Assembly: GCA_947453625.1 (NCBI GenBank)
Contig: CANGHK010000013.1
Location: 34,604-98,603 of the forward strand
DNA from: Burkholderiales bacterium
GTDB taxonomy: Bacteria > Pseudomonadota > Gammaproteobacteria > Burkholderiales > Burkholderiaceae_C
Direction of reading: 5' to 3'
DNA: 64,000 nt
In this document: positions 56,219 to 64,000 of the stretch, in pieces
Numbering within the stretch: the first letter of the stretch is position 1
How the letters are laid out: each line of letters begins with the position of its first letter
Notes under the pieces: model-generated
Told to the model about the DNA's origin: nothing
What the model saw: the letters and a program-made list of their open reading frames with translations, nothing else
Database searches by the model: none
Position numbers and translations under genes: made by a program

Positions 56219-57763
56219 TCAGGATTCCCGGCGCAGGGCCGGAAACAGGATCACGTCGCGGATGCTGGGGCTGTCGGTCAGCAGCATCACCAAGCGGTCC
56301 AGGCCCACGCCGCAGCCGCCGGTCGGCGGCATGCCGTATTCCAGCGCGCGGATGAAGTCGGCGTCGTAGTACATCGCCTCCTCGTCACCGGCATCCTTGT
56401 TCGCCACCTGCGACTGGAAGCGCGCGGCCTGGTCCTCGGCGTCGTTCAGCTCGGAAAAACCATTGCCGAACTCGCGCCCGGTGATGAACAGCTCGAAGCG
56501 CTCGGTGATGCTGGGGTCGGCATCGGATGCACGCGCCAGCGGGCTGACCTCTACGGGGTAGTCGATGATGAAGGTGGGCTGCCAGAGCTGGGCCTCGACC
56601 ACCGCCTCGAACAGGCCGAACTGCAGCGCGCTCAGGCCCCAATGCGCCGGCGGCTCTTCGCCCTGTGCGCGCAGCCTGGCGTGCAGCACCGCGGCGTCAA
56701 CGGCTTCGGCCTCGCTCAGGCCTGCGAACTTCACCAGCGAATCGCGCACCGACAGCCGGGCGAAGGGCTCGTTCAGCGCCACCGGCTTGCCGGCGTAGCT
56801 GATCTGCGCCGACCCGGTGGCCGCCACCGCGGCATGGCGCAGCAGTTGCTCGGTGAAGTCCATCAGGTCGTGGTGGTTCCAGTACGCGGCGTAGAACTCC
56901 ATCATCGTGAATTCGGGGTTGTGCCGAACCGAGATGCCTTCGTTGCGGAAGCTGCGGTTGATCTCGAACACCCGTTCGAAGCCGCCGACGATCAGCCGCT
57001 TCAGGTACAGCTCGGGCGCGATGCGCAGGAACATCTGCTGGTCGAGCGCGTTGTGGTGGGTGACAAACGGCTTGGCGTTGGCGCCGCCCGGGATCGGGTG
57101 CAGCATCGGCGTCTCGACCTCCAGAAACGCGTTGTCGACCATGAAAGCGCGGATCGCGCTCACCGTCTTGCTGCGCGCCACGAAGCGCAGCCGCGCCTGC
57201 TCGTCGGCGATCAGGTCGACATAACGCTGGCGGTATTTCTGCTCCTGGTCGGCCATGCCGTGGAACTTGTCGGGCAGCGGGCGCAGGCTCTTGGTCAGCA
57301 GGCGCAGGCTGGTCACCTTGACCGACAGCTCGCCGGTGCGGGTCTTGAACAGCAGCCCCGACGCGCCCAGGATGTCGCCCAGGTCGCTGCGCTTGAAGGC
57401 GTCATAGGCCTCCTCGCCCAGCGCCTCGCGGCTGACGAAGAGCTGGATCCGGCCATGGTCGGTGCTGCCCGCAGCGCCGAACGAGCCGTCCTGCAGTGTC
57501 GCGAAACTGGCCTTGCCCATGATCCGCTTGAGCATCATCCGGCCGGCCACCACCACCGCCACCGCCTGGGCTTCGAGCGCCTCGGTCTCCAGCGCGGCGT
57601 ACTGCTGCTGCAGGTCGGCGGCATGGTGGAGCGGCTTGAAGTCGTTGGGAAACACCGCCTGGCCGGCGGCCTTGGCCTGGGCCCGCAGCCCGCTCAGCTT
57701 CTCACGCCGCTCGGTGGTGAGCTTGTTGTCGTCTTGGTCGGGCGTAAGCAGGTCGTTGGTCAT
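56219..57763 (-). CDS. lysS: Lysine--tRNA ligase, class II
   Basis: Charges tRNA-Lys. The 514-residue product has an N-terminal OB-fold anticodon domain ([20 protein letters not shown]) and the class II motifs: motif 1 around [20 protein letters not shown], motif 2 [17 protein letters not shown] and [15 protein letters not shown], motif 3 [15 protein letters not shown]. The upstream frame is open to 58168, but [14 protein letters not shown] at 57763 is the plausible start. It is divergent from wlbA across a 223-bp gap with weak -10-like boxes (GATAAT at 57923-57928 for wlbA). PNPOx-like follows. Confidence 0.96.
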   Translation of the reverse strand: MTNDLLTPDQDDNKLTTERREKLSGLRAQAKAAGQAVFPNDFKPLHHAADLQQQYAALETEALEAQAVAVVVAGRMMLKRIMGKASFATLQDGSFGAAGSTDHGRIQLFVSREALGEEAYDAFKRSDLGDILGASGLLFKTRTGELSVKVTSLRLLTKSLRPLPDKFHGMADQEQKYRQRYVDLIADEQARLRFVARSKTVSAIRAFMVDNAFLEVETPMLHPIPGGANAKPFVTHHNALDQQMFLRIAPELYLKRLIVGGFERVFEINRSFRNEGISVRHNPEFTMMEFYAAYWNHHDLMDFTEQLLRHAAVAATGSAQISYAGKPVALNEPFARLSVRDSLVKFAGLSEAEAVDAAVLHARLRAQGEEPPAHWGLSALQFGLFEAVVEAQLWQPTFIIDYPVEVSPLARASDADPSITERFELFITGREFGNGFSELNDAEDQAARFQSQVANKDAGDEEAMYYDADFIRALEYGMPPTGGCGVGLDRLVMLLTDSPSIRDVILFPALRRES

Positions 57764-57986
57764 GGGGCAGCGTGGCGTTGGGCGGCAGAATAGGAGGCAC
57801 AGATGGGGTAAGCGTGCCGCGCGGAGCCGCAAATTGTAGGCAGTGGCGGGCGTCGCGCCAGGGGGCTGTCGGTGCGTTGCCGCTGCGGTGGCGGCGCCGG
57901 CGCCCGGCGTGCGTCGCCGCGCGATAATCCGCTGCCCTGGGCCACGCCCACACCACGGTCCCGCCGCTTTTACGCGCGCTGCCCCC

Positions 57987-59063
57987 ATGCACCTGCAACA
58001 CCCCGCCATCACCGACCGGAAGATCCGCTTTGCGCTGGCCGGTTGCGGCCGCATCGCGGCCAACCACATGGATTCGGTCGCCCGCCATGCCGACCGCGCC
58101 GAACTGGTGGCCGTCTGTGACAGCGACCCGGCGGCGCTGGCCGCGGCGGTTGCGCGCACCGGCGCCAAAGGCTTTGCCCGCTACGGCGACCTGCTGGCCG
58201 AGTCCGGCGCGGCCGGGCTGGGAGTCGACTGCCTGGTGCTGGCCACGCCCAGCGGCTTGCATGCGCGCCAGGTCACCGAGGCCGCGGCGGCCGGCCTGCA
58301 TGTGATGACCGAAAAGCCTATGGCCACTCGCTGGGCCGACGGCCTGGCGATGGTCAAGGCCTGCGACGCTGCCCGCACGCGGCTGTTCGTCGTCAAGCAG
58401 AACCGGCGCAACCGCACCCTGCAGTTGCTGCGCCAGGCGATACACGCCGGGCGCTTCGGCCGCATCTACATGGTCACGGTCAACGTCTTCTGGTCGCGGC
58501 CGCAGAGCTATTACGACTCAGCCGACTGGCGCGGCACCTGGGAGTTCGACGGCGGCGCCTTCATGAACCAGGCCAGCCACTACATCGACCTGCTCGACTG
58601 GATGGTCGGCCCGGTCGAGAGCGTGATGGCGTACACCGGCACGCTGGCGCGCGACATCGAGGTCGAGGACACCGGCGTGGCGGCGCTGAAGTGGCGCAAC
58701 GGCGCGATGGGCTCGGTCAACGTCACGATGCTGGCCTACCCGAAGAATTTTGAGGGCTCGATCACCATCCTGGGTGAACACGGCACGGTGCGCATAGGCG
58801 GCGTGGCGGTCAACGAGATCGAGCATTGGGAATTCGCCACGCCGCACGAGATGGATGCCGGCCTGAAGGATGCCAGCTACCAGACCACCTCGGTCTACGG
58901 CTTCGGCCACCCGCTGTACTACGACAACGTGATCCGTACGCTGCGCGGCGAATGCGAGCCCGAGACCGATGGCCGCGAGGGCTTGAAGAGCCTGGAACTG
59001 CTGATCGCGATGTACCGCTCGGCGCGCGACGGCAAGCGCATCAACTTGCCCCTGGAATATTGA
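57987..59063 (+). CDS. wlbA: Gfo/Idh/MocA oxidoreductase, UDP-GlcNAc(A) 3-dehydrogenase WlbA/WbpB type
   Basis: NAD-dependent dehydrogenase that probably oxidises UDP-N-acetylglucosaminuronate at C3, first visible step toward a di-N-acetylated glucuronic acid sugar nucleotide. The 358-residue product has the Rossmann motif [13 protein letters not shown], the GFO signature [15 protein letters not shown], and [19 protein letters not shown] with [13 protein letters not shown], all shared with WlbA and WbpB. The upstream frame is open, but [15 protein letters not shown] at 57987 suits the family. It is followed by a 69-bp dispersed repeat (59075-59142) and wlbB. UDP-GlcNAc 6-dehydrogenase (wbpA) is not in the window. 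Confidence 0.9.
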   Translation: MHLQHPAITDRKIRFALAGCGRIAANHMDSVARHADRAELVAVCDSDPAALAAAVARTGAKGFARYGDLLAESGAAGLGVDCLVLATPSGLHARQVTEAAAAGLHVMTEKPMATRWADGLAMVKACDAARTRLFVVKQNRRNRTLQLLRQAIHAGRFGRIYMVTVNVFWSRPQSYYDSADWRGTWEFDGGAFMNQASHYIDLLDWMVGPVESVMAYTGTLARDIEVEDTGVAALKWRNGAMGSVNVTMLAYPKNFEGSITILGEHGTVRIGGVAVNEIEHWEFATPHEMDAGLKDASYQTTSVYGFGHPLYYDNVIRTLRGECEPETDGREGLKSLELLIAMYRSARDGKRINLPLEY

Positions 59064-59074
59064 TGCCCCCCCGT

Positions 59075-59142
59075 AGCGCCTTCTGCGCTCCCCCCCAGGG
59101 GGGCGCCGCCAGCGGACCGGCAAAGCCGGCTCCGCGGCGTCC
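59075..59142. repeat. Dispersed hairpin-forming repeat, copy 2 (between wlbA and wlbB)
   Basis: A 68-bp sequence aligned with 18604-18672: AGCGCCTTC, the C-run, CGCCAGCGGACCGGCA, AGCCGG and GGCGTCC are shared. It starts 12 bp after the wlbA stop, as copy 1 does 17 bp after pilJ. The remaining gap to wlbB (59143-59201) shows nothing else. Confidence 0.75.
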
Positions 59143-59201
59143 ACTTGCTCTGGCCGGTGCCCTGCGACCCATGGCGCGTGCCGGCGCCGTGGACTATTGA
59201 C

Positions 59202-59798
59202 ATGCTTGCCAATGTCACCCTCCACCCCACGGCCATCGTCGACGACGGCGCCCAGCTCGGCCCGGGCTGCCGGGTCTGGCATTGGGTGCATATCTCGGGC
59301 GGGGCGCGAATCGGCGCCGGCTGCTCGTTCGGCCAGGGCGTCTACGTCGGCAATGACGTGCTGATAGGCGCCAACGTCAAGATCCAGAACAACGTCTCGG
59401 TCTATGACGCGGTGACGCTGGAGGACGACGTGTTCTGCGGCCCCAGCATGGTGTTCACCAACGTGCACAACCCGCGCGCCGCGGTGGTGCGCAAAGGCGA
59501 ATACCGCCGCACGCTGGTCCGTCGCGGCGCCACGCTGGGCGCCAACTGCACCATCGTCTGCGGCAGCACCGTCGGTGAATATGCCTTCGTCGGCGCCGGC
59601 GCCGTGGTCAGCCGCGACGTGCCGGCCTTCGCGCTGGTGGCCGGCGTGCCTGCGCGCCGCATAGGCTGGATGAGCCGGCATGGCGAGCGGCTGAGCCTGC
59701 CGCCGTCCTTGCCGAATGGGGGCAGCAGCGACGCCACCTGCCCGGCCACCGGCGAAGGTTACCGCCTCTCGGGCGACACCCTGACTCTCTTGGTTTGA
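59202..59798 (+). CDS. wlbB: N-acetyltransferase WlbB/WbpD type (left-handed beta-helix)
   Basis: Acetylates the 3-amino group of UDP-2-acetamido-3-amino-glucuronate. The 198-residue product is a hexapeptide-repeat protein starting [19 protein letters not shown], with [36 protein letters not shown] and the coenzyme A region GCTIVCG-like [20 protein letters not shown], and a C-terminal extension ending in [12 protein letters not shown]. This N-terminus and the [15 protein letters not shown] segment match WlbB of Bordetella and WbpD of Pseudomonas. The ATG at 59202 is chosen from family and follows the repeat. Confidence 0.88.
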   Translation: MLANVTLHPTAIVDDGAQLGPGCRVWHWVHISGGARIGAGCSFGQGVYVGNDVLIGANVKIQNNVSVYDAVTLEDDVFCGPSMVFTNVHNPRAAVVRKGEYRRTLVRRGATLGANCTIVCGSTVGEYAFVGAGAVVSRDVPAFALVAGVPARRIGWMSRHGERLSLPPSLPNGGSSDATCPATGEGYRLSGDTLTLLV

Positions 59799-59820
59799 CG
59801 GACTGATTGACGGACTGACG

Positions 59821-60933
59821 ATGCAATTCACCGACCTCAAGACCCAATACGCCGTGCTCAAGACGTCCATCGACGCCCGCATGCAGCGCGTGCTAGCCCA
59901 TGGCCAGTACATCATGGGCCCCGAGGTGGCGGAGATGGAGGCCGCGCTGGTGGCCTACACCGGCGCGCCGCACTGCGTGGCGGTGGCCAGCGGCACCGAG
60001 GCGCTGCTGATCGCGCTGATGGCCATAGGCCTGAAGCCCGGCGACGAGGTCATCACCACGCCCTTCACCTTCGCCGCCACCGCCGAGGTGATCGTGCTGC
60101 TGGGCGGGGTGCCGGTCTACGCCGACATCGAGCCCGACAGCTGCAACATCGACGCCAGCCTGATCGAGGCCAAGATCACGCCGCGCACCCGGGCCATCAT
60201 GCCGGTCAGCCTTTACGGCCAGGTGGCCGACATGGACGCGATCAACGCCGTCGCGCTGCGCCATGGCCTGGCGGTGATCGAGGACGCGGCGCAGAGCTTT
60301 GGTGCCAGCTACCGCGGCCAGGGTGAAACGCGCAAGAGCTGCAATGTCAGCACCATCGCCTGCACCAGCTTCTTCCCCAGCAAGCCGCTGGGTTGCTACG
60401 GCGACGGCGGTGCGCTCTTCACCAGCGACCCGGCCATCGCCCAGGCCGCGCGCGAGATCCGCGTCCATGGCCAGAGCGGCCGCTACCACCACACCCGGGT
60501 GGGCGTGGGCGGGCGCATGGACACGCTGCAGTGCGCGGTGGTGCTGGCCAAGCTGGAGCGCTTCGACTGGGAAGTGGCACGCCGTCTTGCGCTGGGCGAG
60601 CGCTACGGCCGGCTGATCCTGGAGAGCGGGGCGCCGGTGCAGTTGCTGGCGGTGCGTCCCGACCGCGATTGCGTCTGGGCCCAGTACACCGTGATGGTCG
60701 ACGACCGGACTGCGGTGCAGGCCGCGCTCAAGGCTGCCGGCATCCCGACCGCCGTGCACTACCCCAAGCCGCTGCACCATCAGCCGGCCTATGCCGCCTA
60801 CTGCTGCCCGGATTGCATGCCGCACAGCATCCGCGCCGCACAGCGCGTGCTCAGCCTGCCTATGAGCGCCGACCTCAGCGAGTCCGACCAGGACCGCGTC
60901 GTGGCCGCGCTGGCCGCGGCCTGCGCCGCTTGA
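59821..60933 (+). CDS. wlbC: DegT/DnrJ/EryC1 aminotransferase, WlbC/WbpE type
   Basis: PLP-dependent sugar aminotransferase that converts the 3-keto uronic acid made by WlbA to the 3-amino form. The 370-residue product starts MQFTDLKTQYAVLKTSIDAR, and has ASGTEALLIALMAIGLKPGD, the Asp-containing VIEDAAQSFGASYRG, and the PLP lysine K188 in FFPSKPLGCYGDGGA. The YGQVADMDAINAVA segment agrees with WlbC/WbpE. With wlbA and wlbB it would produce UDP-GlcNAc3NAcA, which an epimerase (WbpI/WlbD, not in the window) can convert to the manno form used in O-antigens. Confidence 0.92.
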   Translation: MQFTDLKTQYAVLKTSIDARMQRVLAHGQYIMGPEVAEMEAALVAYTGAPHCVAVASGTEALLIALMAIGLKPGDEVITTPFTFAATAEVIVLLGGVPVYADIEPDSCNIDASLIEAKITPRTRAIMPVSLYGQVADMDAINAVALRHGLAVIEDAAQSFGASYRGQGETRKSCNVSTIACTSFFPSKPLGCYGDGGALFTSDPAIAQAAREIRVHGQSGRYHHTRVGVGGRMDTLQCAVVLAKLERFDWEVARRLALGERYGRLILESGAPVQLLAVRPDRDCVWAQYTVMVDDRTAVQAALKAAGIPTAVHYPKPLHHQPAYAAYCCPDCMPHSIRAAQRVLSLPMSADLSESDQDRVVAALAAACAA

Positions 60934-60957
60934 GCCCTGGCGCGGGCTGCAACAGGC

Positions 60958-62172
60958 ATGCTGCGCGCCATCCTCACGCTGCTGGCCGGTGGTGCGCTGG
61001 CGCAAGCGCTGCCGCTGCTGCTCGGGCCCTGGCTGACCCGGCTCTACCGGCCCGAGGACTTCGGCCATTACCACCTGTTCGCGGCGGTGGCGGCCAACGC
61101 TGCGGTGGTGGCCTGCGCCCGCTACGAGTTCGCGCTGCCGCTGGCCGACAGTGACGCCCAGGCCATCGCGCTGCGCACGCTGTGCCTGCGGCTGCTGGCG
61201 CTGGCGCTGGCACTGAGCGCCGCCGCGGCGCTGGCCTGGGCGATCTGGTCTGGCCTGCTGTGGCCGCTCTGGCTGCCGGCGGCGGTGGGCGCGCTCGGGC
61301 TGCTGTCGCTGGCCACGCTCAACGCCACCCGCGCCCAGCGCTTCCGCAGCCTGGCGCTGGCCCGGGTGTTGCAGCATGGCGGCGCGGCGATCGCGCAGAC
61401 CGGCGCCGGGCTGGCCCAGGCCGGGCTGACCGGCTTGATCGTCGCGCCTATCGCCGCCGCATTGGCCTCGGTGGCGGCGCTGGGCTGGCCAGCACCGGCC
61501 GGCGCCTCGCGCCCGCAGGTGCTGGCTGCCGCGCGCGCGCACCGCAGCTTTCCGCTGCTCAACACGCCGCATGCCTTCCTGGGCGCGCTGCAGGACACGC
61601 TGGCGATCGCGCTGGTCGCCGCCAGCCTGGGTCCGGCCGCGGCCGGCGCCTGGGGCCTGGCGCTGCGTTACCTCAAGGCGCCTGCCTCGCTGGTGGGCGG
61701 CGCGGTCTCGCAGGCCTTGTACCCGCGGTTGGCCGGTGGCGGCTGCACGGCGGCGGGCCGGGCCCTGGTGCTGCGCACGATGGGCTTGCTGGCGCTGATG
61801 GCCGCCCCGCTGGTGGCCGGGCTGTGGTGGCTGGGGCCGTGGCTGTTCGGCTGGGCCTTCGGCCCGGACTGGACCGGCGCCGGTGAACTGGCGCGTGCGC
61901 TGGCGCTCTACATCGGTCTGCACTTCGTCGCCTCGCCGCTGGGCGTGGTGACGATGGCCTGGCAGGCCCAGGCCTGGGCGCTGAAGCTGGCGCTGGTCGG
62001 CCAGGTCTTGTTCGTGGCCGCGCTGGCGGCGGGCCTGGCCTGGGGCGGGCTGGCCGGCGCGGGCTGGGCGGTGTCGGCGGCGATGGCGCTGTACTTCGGC
62101 TGGTATTTCAGCCGGCTCGCCACCTGGCCGCTGTGCCCTGTGCAGCCTGCCGCCAGCGGGGCGCTGCCGTGA
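60958..62172 (+). CDS. Oligosaccharide flippase, Wzx-like
   Basis: Polysaccharide transporter of the MATE/MOP type. The 404-residue product has eleven to twelve hydrophobic helices (for example ILTLLAGGALAQALPLLLGP, ALALALSAAAALAWAIW, LVLRTMGLLALMAAPLVAGL, LVGQVLFVAALAAGLAW) and the family segments TRLYRPEDFGHYHLFAAVAA and FAGGAVSQALYPRL-like (VGGAVSQALYPRL), as in RfbX/Wzx. It probably flips a lipid-linked oligosaccharide. It starts 24 bp after wlbC and its stop overlaps the following acyltransferase start (GTGA), so the cluster is one transcript. Confidence 0.85.
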   Translation: MLRAILTLLAGGALAQALPLLLGPWLTRLYRPEDFGHYHLFAAVAANAAVVACARYEFALPLADSDAQAIALRTLCLRLLALALALSAAAALAWAIWSGLLWPLWLPAAVGALGLLSLATLNATRAQRFRSLALARVLQHGGAAIAQTGAGLAQAGLTGLIVAPIAAALASVAALGWPAPAGASRPQVLAAARAHRSFPLLNTPHAFLGALQDTLAIALVAASLGPAAAGAWGLALRYLKAPASLVGGAVSQALYPRLAGGGCTAAGRALVLRTMGLLALMAAPLVAGLWWLGPWLFGWAFGPDWTGAGELARALALYIGLHFVASPLGVVTMAWQAQAWALKLALVGQVLFVAALAAGLAWGGLAGAGWAVSAAMALYFGWYFSRLATWPLCPVQPAASGALP

Positions 62173-62771
62173 CCGCCGCCTGGCGCGGCACGCTCAACCG
62201 CTGGAGGCGCTGGCTGGCCCACGCGCTGCTGCACCGCATGGTGTTCGGCGAGACCTCTGGCGGCCGCTTCCTGCCGAATACCCGCATCGCGCCGTCCACC
62301 TGCATCGAGCATCCGAACCAGCTGGTGCTGGCTGACCATGTCTACATCGGCCCGTTCAACTTCATCGAGGCCAGCGGCGGCGTGACGGTGGGTGAGGGCG
62401 TGCAGATCACCCACCATGTCAGCATCGTCACCCACAGCTCGCACCGGGCGCAGCGCCTGCTCGGGCGGGCCTATGTGGCCTGGGCTGGCGACAAGCCGGG
62501 CTGGGTGGCCGGCCCGGTGGTGATAGGCCCTTACTGCTTCATCGGCCCGCATTCGCTGATCGAGGCCGGCAGCCGGCTCGGGCGCGGCTGCATCGTGCGT
62601 GCCGGCAGCGTGCTGCGCGGCGACTACCCGGCCTTCTCGGTGATCGCCGGCAACCCGGCCGCGGTGCTGGGCGACTCGCGCGACGCCGACGCCGAGTGGC
62701 TGGCCGAGCGCCCCGAACTGCGTCCGCATTACCAGGCCTGGGCCGGCGGCCCGGGCGACGACCCGCGATGA
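62169..62771 (+). CDS. Left-handed beta-helix acyltransferase (serine O-acetyltransferase-like)
   Basis: A 200-residue protein from the GTG at 62169, overlapping the flippase stop by four bases. It begins MTAAWRGTLNRWRRWLAHAL and has a hexapeptide helix with PSTCIEHPNQLVLADHVYIG, TVGEGVQITHHVSIVTHSSH and IGPYCFIGPHSLIEAGSRLG, close to NeuD/WbbJ-type acetyltransferases that O-acetylate polysaccharide residues. An upstream in-frame start at 62133 adds Cys/Arg-rich residues without family support. The substrate is not evident; a decorating role on the same polysaccharide is inferred. Confidence 0.82.
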   Translation: MTAAWRGTLNRWRRWLAHALLHRMVFGETSGGRFLPNTRIAPSTCIEHPNQLVLADHVYIGPFNFIEASGGVTVGEGVQITHHVSIVTHSSHRAQRLLGRAYVAWAGDKPGWVAGPVVIGPYCFIGPHSLIEAGSRLGRGCIVRAGSVLRGDYPAFSVIAGNPAAVLGDSRDADAEWLAERPELRPHYQAWAGGPGDDPR

Positions 62772-63892
62772 GACTGGTGCTGCTGGGTGACGGCGAGAGC
62801 CCGCACCTGCTGAAGTGGGCGCGCGCGCTGGCACCGCGGGTCGAGTTGTGGGCGGCCTCGTCGCGCGGCTTTGCGCCAGGCTTCGACGCGCTGGTGCCGC
62901 CAGAACGCCGGCTGGCGCTGTGCACCCGGCCCGACTTCGAGGGCGGCAATGCCGCGCTGCTGCGTCAACTGCCGCGCCTGGCGTCCTGGCTGCGTGGCGT
63001 GCGCGCCGACTGGATCCACGCCCATTACCTGACCTCGCATGGCACGCTGGCCTGGGCCGCAACCCGCTTCCTGGGCGTGCCGGGCCGCGTCGTCGGCTCG
63101 GCCTGGGGGTCCGACATCCTGGTCACGCCGCAGCGCAGCGCGGTGCTGCGCTGGCTCACAGTCCGCGTGCTGCGCGCCTGCGCGCTGGCCACCAGCGACT
63201 CCCAGGTGATGACCGACCGCATGCGTGAACTCGGCGCGGGCGAGGTGATGACCTTCCCCTTCGGCCTGGAGGACTTGCCGCCGCTGCCGGCCACGGGCCA
63301 GCGTGGCGACCACCGCTTCTTCGCCAACCGCGGGCTGGAGCCCGTCTACCGCCCGCAGGCGGTGCTGCGGCTGTTCGGTGCCATCGCCGCGGCCTGGCCC
63401 GATGCCAGTCTGGTGGTGGCCAACGACGGCTCGCTGCGTCCGGCGCTGCAAGCCCAGGCCGCCGCGCTGGGTCTGGCGTCGCGGGTGCGCTTCGTCGGCC
63501 GGTTGAGCTCCGCTGACCAGGCCGTGCAATACGCCCAGGCGCGCTGGTACCTGAGCCTGCCCGAGAGCGATTCGGTCTCGGTCTCGGTGCTGGAGGCGAT
63601 GGCGCAGGGCTGCATCCCCGTGCTGTCGGACCTGCCCGCCAACCGCGAACTGGTGCGCAGCGGCGACAACGGCCTGGTGCTGGACGGCGCCGGCGCGCCG
63701 GCTGCCCGCGCGTTGATGCCGCAAGGGCTTATGTCGCAAGTGCTAATGCCGCAACTGGACGCCTTGCTGGCGCGCGGCGAGGCCATCGCCGCGGCCAACC
63801 ACGCCTGGGTGGCGCAGCACGCAATGTTCGGCCCGGCGGTCTCCGCCTTTCTGGCCCGGCTGCGCGAGATCCAGGCGGCAAACCCACCATGA
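62768..63892 (+). CDS. Glycosyltransferase, GT4 family
   Basis: Retaining glycosyltransferase of the GT-B fold. The 374-residue product starts MRLVLLGDGESPHLLKWARA, has IHAHYLTSHGTLAWAATRFL and GSAWGSDILVTPQRS in the acceptor domain, and VRFVGRLSSADQAVQYAQAR and YLSLPESDSVSVSVLEAMAQ in the donor domain, with the EX7E-like Glu in the latter. Residues 316-330 form three imperfect 5-residue repeats (LMPQG, LMSQV, LMPQL) encoded by 15-bp tandem units at 63713-63757. The start overlaps the acyltransferase stop (ATGA). The sugar donor cannot be assigned. Confidence 0.88.
   Translation: MRLVLLGDGESPHLLKWARALAPRVELWAASSRGFAPGFDALVPPERRLALCTRPDFEGGNAALLRQLPRLASWLRGVRADWIHAHYLTSHGTLAWAATRFLGVPGRVVGSAWGSDILVTPQRSAVLRWLTVRVLRACALATSDSQVMTDRMRELGAGEVMTFPFGLEDLPPLPATGQRGDHRFFANRGLEPVYRPQAVLRLFGAIAAAWPDASLVVANDGSLRPALQAQAAALGLASRVRFVGRLSSADQAVQYAQARWYLSLPESDSVSVSVLEAMAQGCIPVLSDLPANRELVRSGDNGLVLDGAGAPAARALMPQGLMSQVLMPQLDALLARGEAIAAANHAWVAQHAMFGPAVSAFLARLREIQAANPP
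63713..63757 (+). repeat. Three imperfect 15-bp tandem units within the GT4 gene
   Basis: Units 63713-63727 (TTGATGCCGCAAGGG), 63728-63742 (CTTATGTCGCAAGTG) and 63743-63757 (CTAATGCCGCAACTG) encode LMPQG-LMSQV-LMPQL. They bring in codons (CTT, CTA) that are rare in the neighbouring genes, so the run looks like a local expansion. Confidence 0.7.
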
Positions 63893-64000
63893 ACATCCTG
63901 CTGATCAACCACTACGCCGGCAGCCCGGCGCTGGGCATGGAATACCGGCCCTATTACCTGGCGCGGGAATGGGTGCGCGCCGGCCACCGCGTGCAGATCG
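63889..64000 (+). CDS. Glycosyltransferase, WbuB-like (start only)
   Basis: The first 37 codons of a gene running off the window edge, starting at ATG 63889, which overlaps the previous glycosyltransferase stop (ATGA). The visible N-terminus, MNILLINHYAGSPALGMEYR followed by PYYLAREWVRAGHRVQI, matches the WbuB/WcaI-type glycosyltransferases with their GMEYRPYYLAREW segment. Nothing about the donor domain can be seen. It continues the polysaccharide cluster. Confidence 0.8.
   Translation, partial: MNILLINHYAGSPALGMEYRPYYLAREWVRAGHRVQI

Overview
The window is a high-GC chromosomal segment from a beta-proteobacterium. The gene content and order fit Burkholderiales, most like the Rubrivivax/Leptothrix/Comamonadaceae side of the order, but the genus cannot be fixed from sequence alone. 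Supporting points are the pgk-pyk-fba glycolytic block, rubredoxin followed by pilGHIJ-chpA, a cytochrome oxidase block carrying DUF2244, DUF2970 and a twin-TM small protein, and a CIRCE element in front of rpoH. Almost all of it is core metabolism packed into operons with ATGA/GTGA overlaps. I see no prophage, insertion sequence, transposase, rRNA, tRNA or CRISPR array.

Layout. 1-9 kb: a minus-strand block azlC-azlD-pgk-maeB-pyk-fba (lower glycolysis, malic enzyme, amino-acid exporter), with a 72-bp tandem repeat between pgk and maeB, and a DUF6279 lipoprotein divergent from glmU. 9-14 kb: glmU and a TerC-family membrane protein, then a minus-strand run of a ThiD-like kinase, hemL and a hexose-6-phosphate mutarotase. 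14.4-24.9 kb: rubredoxin and the twitching-motility chemosensory operon pilG-pilH-pilI-pilJ-chpA, ending in a 2016-residue hybrid kinase; photolyase converges on it. 26.4-31 kb: algH-ruvX-pyrR-pyrB-pyrC'-plsC, a tightly coupled pyrimidine operon whose dihydroorotase-like protein lacks the metal-binding HxH pair. 31-36.5 kb: gpmA, a rhodanese, grxC, secB, gpsA, trmL, comF and a BioC-like methyltransferase. 36.7-46.6 kb: a complete aa3-type oxidase with a cytochrome c-tailed subunit II, plus assembly factors (ctaC, ctaD, a 39-residue protein, ctaG, DUF2970, ctaE, surf1, a SCO-like protein, ctaA, ctaB, sco). 46.7-57.8 kb: rpoH under a CIRCE operator, ychF, a UbiH-type monooxygenase, dsbC, DUF3429, an M61 peptidase with PDZ, DUF3108, enoyl-CoA hydratase, a 460-bp gene-free region of nested inverted repeats, a PNPOx-like protein and lysS. 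58-64 kb: the start of a surface-polysaccharide cluster (wlbA/wlbB/wlbC homologues for a di-N-acetylated glucuronic acid sugar nucleotide, a Wzx-like flippase, an acyltransferase and two glycosyltransferases, the last cut by the window edge).

Points most worth a second look: the nested inverted-repeat element at about 55.2-55.63 kb (terminal inverted repeats plus two hairpins whose loops are complementary to each other); the CIRCE element lying across the rpoH promoter; the 72-bp tandem repeat after pgk; a dispersed 69-bp repeat sitting directly after pilJ and wlbA; a CxxxC...H SCO-like protein in the oxidase block; and the metal-site-less PyrC'. I found no clearly new multi-gene system; the novelty here is mainly in the non-coding repeats and in a few divergent family members.
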